Origin: Phascolarctos cinereus
Taxonomy: Eukaryota > Chordata > Mammalia > Diprotodontia > Phascolarctidae
NCBI RefSeq assembly: GCF_002099425.1
Contig: NW_018343955.1
Coordinates: 10,187,001 to 10,251,000 of the forward strand
Length of the DNA stretch: 64,000 bases
Direction of reading: 5' to 3'
In this document: positions 56,352 to 64,000 of the stretch, piece by piece
How the letters are laid out: every line of letters begins with the position of its first letter
Numbering within the stretch: position 1 is the first letter of the stretch
Program-made: the position numbers and the translations under genes
The notes under the pieces: model-generated
What the model was told of the DNA's origin: nothing
The model's input: the letters and a program-made list of their open reading frames with translations, nothing else
The model's database searches: none

Positions 56352-56409
<58 letters not shown>
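56000..56409. repeat. Long (GA)n-type purine tract, (CT)n on the SLC45A2 sense strand
   Basis: About 410 bases almost wholly A/G on the + strand, preceded by a G-run (55979-55994). It lies in SLC45A2 intron 6, 68 bases from the exon 7 acceptor. Open frames of up to 206 codons on both strands are composition artefacts. Confidence 0.97.
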
Positions 56410-56414
<5 letters not shown>

Positions 56415-56864
56415 ACTGGCAGCAGGGCCCTCCAGAGATAAAAGTCGTTGCCTGCATGGTACCATTTGAGGACTTCTGAGAAGAATCTCCCTGATTAAAA
56501 AGTATCTCTCCTACAAGTTTGCCAAACTGGCTGACATTTCACAATATCAATTCATTATCACTTGTACCTTTCATTTCACAACATTAAAGTATTGGGTCTT
56601 TAAAAATATTAATACTCCTAGGAAAGGTCACACTTCACCACAGGCAGATGTAGGAAAACTTTTTCCATCATTTCCTTCCTCCTGCCTCCTCCCCAAAAAC
56701 TAGCACAAAAACAAATCATTCATAGACAAACACATAAGTGAAAAGTAAAAATTTACCTGTGTCAATTGAGAATGGGTAGCCGATAGAAAAGCTATTCAAA
56801 TGATTTGCCAAATAAAATGGAGTCACGCAGTGTCTGCTTTTAAAACTAGGGATCCAAAGATCCA

Positions 56865-57060
56865 TAGGATCAAAGACCTAAAGCTGGAAAAGACTTTAAA
56901 GGCCACCTATTCGGACTCCCTCATTTGACAGGGAAAGCCCAGATGAGGTGAGTGATTTGTCCAGTCACTCAGGCTCTAGGCAACACAGCCAAGACTCAGA
57001 TTCAGAGAGCCTGACCTCAGAGCTGGCATACTGTATTCCTCGGAAGTTCTGAGCTTTAAC
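56865..57060 (-). mobile_element. Ther-2-type SINE
   Basis: 'gacctaaagctggaaaagac', 'tttgtccagtcactcaggct', 'gagctggcatactgtattcc'. Confidence 0.6.
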
Positions 57061-57269
57061 ATTTAGTGTGAGAGGTCACTGAATAAAACCTGTTGTTGTT
57101 ATTGTCTTCCTTAACAGCCAGTTTCAACAAAATTGTTTGGCTTGACCGAAGAGTCAAGCCAATTTAGCCCTCAAGTTAACTCGAAACCCTGTTTGGTCTT
57201 TTTCCGAGACAACTTTTTCATCCCAAAATCACAGCTTGTCATCAGCTTCAAGTTCTTCACAGGGAACTG

Positions 57270-57475
57270 CTTAATAATGATAACAGTCATTATAATGATA
57301 ATAGTAATCCGTTACATTTTTGCAATGCTTTCCATATGACAAAACACTTTCATGTATATTCTGTTATCCTCACAAAAATCCCATAAGGAAGGGAGAGAAG
57401 ATGTCTCCATATTAAAGTTGACAATATTGGGAGTTAGAGAAGGCTTAGTGACTTGCCCAAAATCCCACAACGCAC
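57270..57475 (-). mobile_element. MIR-type SINE
   Basis: 'ttttgcaatgctttccatat', 'ccataaggaagggagagaag', 'gacttgcccaaaatcccaca'. Confidence 0.55.
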
Positions 57476-57602
57476 TGTTCTTTTTCTTACACAATTCAGT
57501 GCCAGTGTATCTGTAATGGCTAAATTTCCCAATAAGCCTCAAAAGATTTTGATAGGAGTAAGCAGAACAAAGGCCTTTTAGGGGAAGTCCATCCCGCTCA
57601 CT

Positions 57603-57870
57603 CAGAGGCAGCTGGTACAGTGGATCAGAGCACCACACCCAGAGTCAGGAAGACCTGAGTTCAAATCCAGCCTCAGACAGTTACTGGCTGTGTGGTCCTG
57701 GGCAAGCTACTTAACCTCAGTTTCCTCGACTGTATCATGAGGATAATAATAGCATTTATCTCCCAGGTTGTTGTGCAGATCAAATGAGATAATATTTGAA
57801 AACAGTGCTTAGTACAGTGCCTGGCACATAGTAGGTGCTACATAAATGCTTATTCCTTTCCCTCTTCCTC
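57603..57870 (+). mobile_element. MAR1-type CORE-SINE, full length
   Basis: Head 'ggcagctggtacagtggatc', core 'aggaagacctgagttcaaat', 3' end 'agtgcctggcacatagtagg' and 'acataaatgcttattcc'. Confidence 0.88.
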
Positions 57871-58077
57871 CTGTCACACAACAGTACACAAAGAATCTGT
57901 CAGATACTAAGCCAGAATGGTAGTACCAAATGCACATGAGCTCAGGGAGATAGGAGTGAGCATACAGTGACAGTAATTCTGAATCAGTCCACAACTCATT
58001 GTTTCCATTCTTAACCAGTCGCTTCTGAAAGGCAATCAGAACAGACTTGAGGCTGACTTGGATTTGACTTAGTCATT

Positions 58078-58337
58078 TTGTCGTTGCTGTTGAGTTGTTT
58101 CAGCTGTGTCTGACTCCTCATGACCCCGGTTTAGGTTTTCTTGGCAGACACTGGAGTAGTTTGTCATTTCCTTCCCCAGTTCATTTTACAGATGAGGAAA
58201 GTGGGGCAAACAAGGTTAAGTGACTTGCCCAAGGTCACATAGCTAGTAAATGTCTGAGGCTGGATTTGAACTCAGGAAGATAAGTCTTCTTAACTGCAGT
58301 CCTGACACTCTATCCACTGTGCCACCTTGATACCCTC
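58078..58337 (-). mobile_element. RTE-tailed marsupial SINE, full length
   Basis: 'tgagttgtttcagctgtgtc', 'ggcttggatttgaactc'-type core (here 'ctggatttgaactcaggaag'), head 'ctatccactgtgccacc'. Confidence 0.85.
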
Positions 58338-58944
58338 ACATATCTCAACTCTCTAGGAATAAATTATTGTTGAAGAGATATAATGCGCTTCTTGGGAAAA
58401 AGGGGAAGGAGTTCCTTTATTTAAGAATCTGTTCAAACCCAGGACCTCTGCATTGGTAGCATTAGCATCTTTTCATCTCCTGTTTATTTGTAGGAATCCA
58501 TGTTATTTCTGTCCAACTGGCCGATCTAGATCTGGATGTCAGGAGCCTTCTTTTGATGTTTTACTGGGGCACAGGTACCTTGAGTCAAGAGCTCTGTTTG
58601 TCTGTTTCTCTCTGTAGGTTATCAGACAGCAGAAGAATTGGCTCAGGAAGTAGGTGAAAGGGGAGAGTCACTGGTGAGGAGGAACTTACCCAGTCTTGGC
58701 TGATTTGTTTTTTGTTTAACATTGACATTTGCAGTTCCTCCAAGTTTTCACTCTGTCTGTATGGTACATAGGAAGAAGTGAGGACCCCTACATTCAGCCT
58801 GCTTTTACTGTTGGTATTCATGAATATTATGAATAACAACATGTTGTATGTGTTATACGAATTTCAAAAATATCCCCCAAACTACTCAAAGATTTCTGAG
58901 TTTTGGTCTTTAGTGGAATGTATAGAATGATCATTATTAATATT

Positions 58945-59425
58945 TTTTACTATAATAATATCTTATTTTCCCCCAATTACATATAAAAACAATTTTAACA
59001 TTCATTTTTTAAAAATTTTAATTTCAAATTCAATCATTATTAATATTAAATTGAGCACTAATGCTCAAATTATTTCCCGGTTTCTATTAAAAATAGGGGA
59101 AAGAAAAATATATCAAATATTTCTCATACTATAGAAATTGTTTTCAAATAAAGGTGAACCCACATGACCATTGCCTTTGGTTGTAATATAATTTTTCTTC
59201 TGAGGGCTTTGTTAGAGCAGTTGATTAAGTATAGAGAGTAGCCAAACACTCTTCCTTTCTTTTTTTTAAAATTAATTTATTTTGATTTCTCAACTATTAC
59301 TTTTTTTGAGTTTTAAGTTTTAAAGTTTTCTCCCCCTCCCTTCCCACCTCCCTCTCCAAGACTGTGTGCAATCTGATACAGGCTATACATTTACATTCCT
59401 ACTAAACATATTTTCACACTCTTAC
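58945..59425 (-). mobile_element. L1 LINE 3' UTR fragments
   Basis: About 58950-59040 ('ttcccccaattacatataaa', 'tttaacattcattttttaaa') and 59255-59425 ('cacctccctctccaagactg', 'tgatacaggctatacattta') are reverse L1 3' ends. Confidence 0.65.
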
Positions 59426-60499
59426 TTTCAACAAACAGGGTTGATTTTGTACCTTCCACTGATTTGATCAAGCTCTCAGAGCAGTTCCTAACTCCTGACA
59501 ACAACCTCAACTTGTAGCAAAGTTGGAAAATATTTGGGGACAGGGGAGGATGAGAAAAATGAGTAATTTGTGTATTTCCACCTCAAAGATGGGGAGAGAT
59601 GATATTTTGTTTCTTTAAAACATCTTGCAAATTCTGGTAGGCAAAGGCAGTTTTCATGATCCCTGTGGTTACAATTTTAAACAAAAATATAGATGAAGTG
59701 ATACTAACATTTGGATGGGAGAAAATCTGGCCTTCAACAGCACCCTTTTGCAGAGTAAGTTGACACTTCAGAGCTCTACGTGATTAGTTCTATAGAAGGT
59801 GCCTCTCTTTTATTGGGCTGTTACATGCTTGTTATTATAGATTTGTGATGCAGAGTAATGTACTGGAGAATTTCACCAGATGTGACCAGCTGGCTGCAGC
59901 GGCCTTATTATCCTGTCCTGGACTGCACATGGCGCAAGATAAAATTAACTTTAGTAGTGTCAGAATCAGCCAAATCAAGTAGAAAAGACAATCCCCTTAA
60001 TGAGGTGAGCAGCAGACTTCAAAACATCATTGAATTCTGATCACAGAAGAGGGGGCAATGAATCCTTTCTTGTGTCATCACATTCTTTGGTTCTGCTAAA
60101 TCTTTCTTAAACTTGAATTACAAGTAGGCCTGAGTATTTTAATTTATTGGTTTCTGACAACTGGACTACAATGATGAGATCACTGTCTAATGTGGCACTG
60201 TTCCTAAAAAGAACACCAAGACCCTTCGATGTCACAGAAATGACGTCTGAATTTTTTCTTTGAGTTTTACCAAATGTTGACCTTGGAATAGAAAGTGGGT
60301 GTAGAGGTAAAGCACGGGGAAGGAGGGAAGAAAGCTAATTGCACATATCCAGAAGACTAACATCTCTCATTCTCTGCCTACTCTGCTTGTGGGGTGCCAA
60401 GCTTTCTCTACTTGGTAAAGCTTTTGCCTCATCTTGCTTGGAGTCAGGCTTCCATTCTACGGCTATCCCCCTACTGTGTTATAGTCCCCCTTTGCGTTG
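59426..60499. other. SLC45A2 intron 6, repeat-poor part
   Basis: No repeat or exon recognised between the L1 fragment and the next SINE; possible conserved intronic DNA. Confidence 0.4.
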
Positions 60500-60728
60500 G
60501 TTACTGTTCACTTGTCTTTGTGACCCCATTTGGGGTTTTCTTGGCAAAGATACTGGAGTGGTTTGCCATTTCCTTCTCCAGCTCATTTTGCAGGTGAGGA
60601 AACTGAGGCAAACAGGGTTAAGTGACTTTCTCAGGGTCACACAGATAGTAAATGCGTGAGGCTGGATTTGAACTCAGGTTTTCCTGACTCCAGGCCCAGT
60701 GCTCTATCCTCTGAGCCACCAAGCTGCC
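60500..60728 (-). mobile_element. RTE-tailed marsupial SINE
   Basis: 'gaccccatttggggttttct', 'ttctccagctcattttgcag', head 'ctatcctctgagccaccaag'. Confidence 0.85.
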
Positions 60729-60754
60729 TTTCCAGCTTTGTGCTACCTTCCCCC

Positions 60755-60862
60755 ATTAGAATGTAAGCCCCTTAAGGGCTGAGACTGTCTTGCTTGCTTG
60801 TATTTGTATTTTAAGCACTTAGCACAGTGTCTATACATAGTAAGGTCTTAATAAATGGTCTC
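60755..60862 (+). mobile_element. L2 LINE 3' terminus
   Basis: 'gaatgtaagccccttaaggg', 'cttagcacagtgtctataca', 'gtcttaataaatggtctctc'. Confidence 0.8.
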
Positions 60863-61254
60863 TCTACCTATCTATATATAAATTTGTATTTTTCTTGTCT
60901 AAATCTTTGATTTCATCTATCTAAGAACCTCCGTGGTGAAGAAACTCCTTCCACCAATGCAGATTGACCACTATTCTACAACTTATAGTCTTAAACAGTT
61001 GAATGAGGGTGGGGGGAGGAATGAGGTTAAGGGATTTACCTACAGTTTTAAATGCAAGTCTTCCTGTTAGGAAGGACAGTTCTGTGTCAGTTACTCCATA
61101 GTGCCTCTATGGAATATATTGAGGATGCTTTTACTGTTGGTATTCATGAATATGTGTGTTTGAATGCATTACAAACTCAAAATGTGTCAGTACTGTGGCA
61201 TGGCAGCCATAAAACTAACGAGTTAGGTTTTTTCCCCTAGGAGAGTGGAAGGGA

Positions 61255-61495
61255 ATAATCATTTACTAAGGACTAACTATGTACCAGGCGCTGTAAGACC
61301 TTTACAAATACCAAATGTTGATCCTCCTAATAATTCTGCAAGATGGGTACTGTTATTGCTCCCGTTTTACAGCAGAGGAAACTGAGGTAAAAATAGGTTA
61401 TGTGACATGTCTAGGATCACATTTCTAGTGAGTATCTGAGGTCACATTTGAACTCAGGTCTCCCTGATTTCTAGGTCTAGCACTCTGTCCTTCCT
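61255..61495 (-). mobile_element. MIR-type SINE
   Basis: 'actatgtaccaggcgctgta', 'cccgttttacagcagaggaa', 'tgaactcaggtctccctgat'. It abuts the 7SL retrocopy. Confidence 0.65.
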
Positions 61496-61506
61496 GAAGA
61501 GACTTA

Positions 61507-61795
61507 GTCTTCCTACCTCACCCAAGTTAGAAGTGCACCCACCCCTCATAGGCCTGAACCCACTGCCCACTGGCACAGAAACTTTAACCTAGTCTGTTTC
61601 TGACCTGGACTGGTTTTGTCCCTCCTTGGACAGCTTAGTCCCACCCCACTCCAACAGAAGAGTACTATATTGGTGCCCAACTGAGTGCACCTGATTAGCT
61701 TCAGCCCTTTAGCAGCTCAGTACTCCTGAATTCAAGTATTCCACCAGCCTCAGCTTCCCTGGTAACAGGGCTCTCTATAGGCTCGTTGGGCAGCT
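61507..61795 (-). pseudogene. 7SL (SRP RNA) retrocopy, decayed, near full length
   Basis: The plus strand aligns by eye along its length with the reverse complement of 7SL RNA, the scaffold RNA of the signal recognition particle. Anchors in order: 'gtctgtttctgacctgga' (7SL-rc gctccgtttccgacctggg), 'tccctccttgg' (cccctccttagg), 'tatattggtgcccaact' (catattgatgccgaact), 'ctcctgaattcaagt' (ctcctggactcaagc) and 'caccagcctcagcttccct' (ctccagcctcagcctcccg). The length of about 289 bases fits the 299-nt RNA, so this is not an Alu- or B1-like truncated form. Many substitutions argue that it is a dead pseudogene. It lies in SLC45A2 intron 6, on the same strand as that gene. Confidence 0.8.
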
Positions 61796-62139
61796 AATGT
61801 GATTTCGATCTGCATTAAAAGAGGTATAGTTTCCATGAGTAACAGGTAGTCCAACCGTATTCTATTTTTCCAATCTATTACCAGTACAAAATCACAGCTG
61901 GAATAATGAGTCAATAAGTTCTGGGTACCACCTTTTAGGTAGGATGCTGGTAAACTAGTCAGGGGAGGACATCCAGGTCCTTGGGTGTTGACTTCATGAC
62001 ATTAGTGGAGCCATTGAAGGAACTGGGATAGTACCTGAATAAGGAAAGACTCAGATTCAGAGCTACATGCTAACAGTCTGCAAGTGTTAGGAAATCCTTC
62101 ATGTGCAAGAGGAATTACATTTGGCCCCTGAATTAAAAG

Positions 62140-62385
62140 CAATATCTGGAAGTTTCAAAGAGGTCAACGTAAGGCTTAATGTAACAAAAACTTCTTAACA
62201 ATTAGCACCATCCAAAAGTATAATGAGCCAAATCATGGGGATTCCTTTTTATTGGAGGTCTTTAGAAAAAGCCTGGCTGACTACTTTTTGAAAATATGTA
62301 GTGGGATTTCTTTTTTCAGATATAGGATGGTGCAGATGACCTCTGACATCTCTTGTGAGTCTTCAATTACGTGATCTCTGAGCCT
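62140..62385 (+). mobile_element. L3/CR1-type LINE 3' end
   Basis: 'acaaaaacttcttaacaatt', 'tattggaggtctttagaaaa', 'gatgacctctgacatctctt'. Confidence 0.65.
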
Positions 62386-62520
62386 CTGTTTCTTCATCTG
62401 TCAGATGGGGAGAATACAGGTATCATCTAACTCACAGGGTTGTAGTGAAGTGCAAACAAGATTGCATTAATATGCAATGTGGTTTGTAAACTAGAAAGTG
62501 CTATACAAATGGGGACTACT
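62386..62520 (+). mobile_element. MIR SINE 3' part
   Basis: 'gtttcttcatctgtcagatg', 'ctcacagggttgtagtgaag', 'aaagtgctatacaaatgggg'. Confidence 0.6.
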
Positions 62521-62712
62521 GCTCATGTGAACAAGGGGTTTTAAGGTGTTAAAATCATTCTCAGCATTGCTGGATGTCTAGGTAAGGAATCTGAGTCACT
62601 ATGGTTTGAAACTAGCCAGGTGGGATTTCTGCTACTCCTCTGATCTTTAAAGCAGCCCCGCCTTTTGGGCCTCTCAAAACCATCTCCCAGCAGCTAAGAC
62701 TCAGAGACTCAC

Positions 62713-62918
62713 CTCCTCCTCTTGATGGTATTCAGCAATAAGGTGAAAGGGCACCATGTACAGAGTGCTCGACATCACTCCAAAGAGGGCACACAGCACC
62801 AGAGTGGAATAGACATTGGGAAACAGTCCAATAAATCCAGTCCCCAGGCCAAAGAGCAGATACCCCATAACGTAAAGGCCTTTCAACCCCACATAGGATA
62901 ACAGAACTTTCTGAAAGT
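62713..62918 (-). CDS. SLC45A2: SLC45A2 penultimate coding exon (exon 6 by the human count)
   Basis: A 206-nt exon between a TTTCCACAG acceptor (intron ends 62919) and a GAGGAG|GTGAGT donor (first intron base 62712). After two bases completing a split codon it encodes 68 residues: [15 protein letters not shown], then [20 protein letters not shown], then [16 protein letters not shown] and a cytoplasmic end EYHQEEE. The second and third blocks are near-identical to human SLC45A2 and form two membrane helices of the C-terminal half. Splice phases (1 in, 0 out) keep frame into the exon at 55932. Earlier exons should lie to the right of the window. Confidence 0.96.
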
Positions 62919-64000
62919 CTGTGGAAAGAAGAAAGAAGGAAAAAAATTACAGGTGGCCTGGCCTTCAAATAGGGAATGATTTTAGGTAATCTTTTGCTTT
63001 GCAGATTCACTTTGATAATTGATCAGGAATCAAAGCTTAGCCTTATCTTGGCTTTGAAAGCAGGCAGCTTTGAAAATCAGTTTTCAACCTTTTCTTCTAC
63101 AGAGAAGGGTCTGCAAGGCTGGGTCTGTCTTTCAAAGGAAAGGCCAGACACGAGTTTTCAAGCCACTGAGAAACAAAAGGGAAGACAGGAACACTGAGGC
63201 TGGGAAGAAGGTGGGATGGGGCGGGGTTGGAGCAAAAGCTTGAACCTCACATCCCTGGTGGAACTGGACCAGTGCCTTCAGCAATAGCTCCACCTTGAAG
63301 ATGAGGTGGGGAGGACTATGCAAGCTTTATAGTCGGGTACAAGTCATCAAGCTTTCATGGAACTGCTCCCAGCACAAAGTGAGGGGAAGATCTGACAACT
63401 ATTTGAATGAGATGAATAACGAGTAGAAGTTCCCCTTGGACCTCACATAGTGCTTATCAGAGACCACTCTTATGTACTTAATGGCTTTTTTTAAGTTTTT
63501 AATTTAATTTAATTTTTTAGTGAGGCAATTGGGGTTAAGTGACTTGCCCAGAGTCACACAGCCAGGAAGTATTATTGTGTCTGAGGCCCGATTTGAACTC
63601 ATGTCCTCCTGACTCCAGCGCCCATGCTCTATACACTGTGCTACCTAGCTGCCTCTAAGTTTTTATTTTTTAAATGCTGAAATTTTTATTGCTCTTTAAA
63701 AAGAAGTACATAATTCCTCATGTTACTTTCTTTTTTTCTTTTCATCTTTATTTTTTATGTTGTCTTCAACTTTTATTTTATAGATCTTATTATTTCATTG
63801 TTACTTTCAAAACCAACCTGATCATTTATGCTTCCTCCTGAACCCCCTCTTCTTTTCTGTGCATTTTAAAAATGTTTGAATGACCTTTTTGTTTATCACT
63901 ATTGCTAGCCCCTCTCCCCTTTTGGCCTCCCAATGAAAAAAACACAGAAAGAAAGAAAAAAACTTGTACCAAATTCCCTTATGAAACTATACATTATTAT
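62919..64000 (-). other. SLC45A2: SLC45A2 intron 5, partial
   Basis: From the exon 6 acceptor to the window end there is no reading frame resembling earlier SLC45A2 exons. It holds a WSINE1-type SINE at about 63510-63656 and AT-rich sequence. The upstream exon should lie beyond 64000. Confidence 0.8.
63510..63656 (-). mobile_element. WSINE1-type SINE
   Basis: 'gtgaggcaattggggttaag', 'cttgcccagagtcacacagc', head 'ctgtgctacctagctgcctc'. Flanked by similar 'taagtttttaattt' and 'taagtttttatttt' stretches, a likely target duplication. Confidence 0.85.

Larger units (their letters stand above)
55933..62712 (-). other. SLC45A2: SLC45A2 intron 6 (about 6.8 kb)
   Basis: Bounded by the GTGAGT donor at 62712 and the TTACAG acceptor at 55933. 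It contains the long GA/CT tract, MIR, MAR1 and RTE-tailed SINEs, L1 3' fragments, L2 and L3/CR1 relics and a 7SL retrocopy. No further coding exon was seen within it. Confidence 0.9.

Noticed and set aside
55859-56479. Frames of 155-206 codons rich in Arg/Glu or Ser/Leu
   Set aside because: They are translations of a (GA)n/(CT)n tract inside SLC45A2 intron 6.
62732-63010. Alternative 92-codon minus-strand frame over SLC45A2 exon 6
   Set aside because: It is out of frame with the conserved transporter sequence and runs through the acceptor into the intron.

Overview
The window reads as a mammalian, specifically marsupial, autosomal segment. Two host genes are recognisable. RXFP3 (relaxin-3 receptor) is a single-exon GPCR gene on the + strand at 45015-46418. 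The last two coding exons of SLC45A2 (melanosomal transporter, MATP) lie on the - strand at 62713-62918 and 55711-55932. The two genes converge tail to tail with about 9.3 kb between their stop codons, the arrangement known next to ADAMTS12 on human 5p13. No coding exon of ADAMTS12 could be found. The marsupial call rests on the repeats: tRNA-type SINEs ending in a short 'aattgcct'-A-rich tail (WSINE1/SINE1_MD type), MAR1-like CORE-SINEs, SINEs carrying an RTE/BovB-like 3' tail, and marsupial-type L1 ends. There is no Alu, B1 or other eutherian SINE. The species cannot be resolved.

Layout. 1-44 kb is a gene-free, AT-rich flank upstream of RXFP3, full of MIR/MAR1/RTE-SINE copies, L3/CR1 and L2 relics, several L1 3' ends and microsatellites. 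It holds one GC- and CpG-richer block (about 5.86-7.03 kb) that may be a promoter or enhancer, a solo retroviral LTR (16625-17216), a rearranged minus-strand L1 (about 19.9-23.8 kb), an L2 fragment (23.9-25.0 kb) and a HAL1-like half-LINE (31346-34343) bounded by a perfect 16-bp target duplication. 44.3-46.4 kb is the RXFP3 gene with a TATA-like site and a 5-codon upstream ORF. 46.4-55.7 kb is the shared 3' intergenic space with a small GC-rich block near 47.7-47.95 kb. 55.7-64 kb is SLC45A2: exon 7, a 6.8-kb intron 6 (with a 410-bp pyrimidine tract on the transcribed sense strand beside the acceptor, and a decayed 7SL RNA retrocopy at about 61507-61795), exon 6 and part of intron 5.

RXFP3 (neuropeptide receptor) and SLC45A2 (melanosome ion/sugar transport) have no known functional link; their adjacency is conserved synteny. 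I found no gene cluster suggesting a new biological system. The points most worth a second look are the RXFP3 start-codon/uORF arrangement, the 7SL retrocopy, the HAL1-like element, the three-deep SINE nest at 42.5-43.2 kb and the pyrimidine tract at the SLC45A2 exon 7 acceptor.
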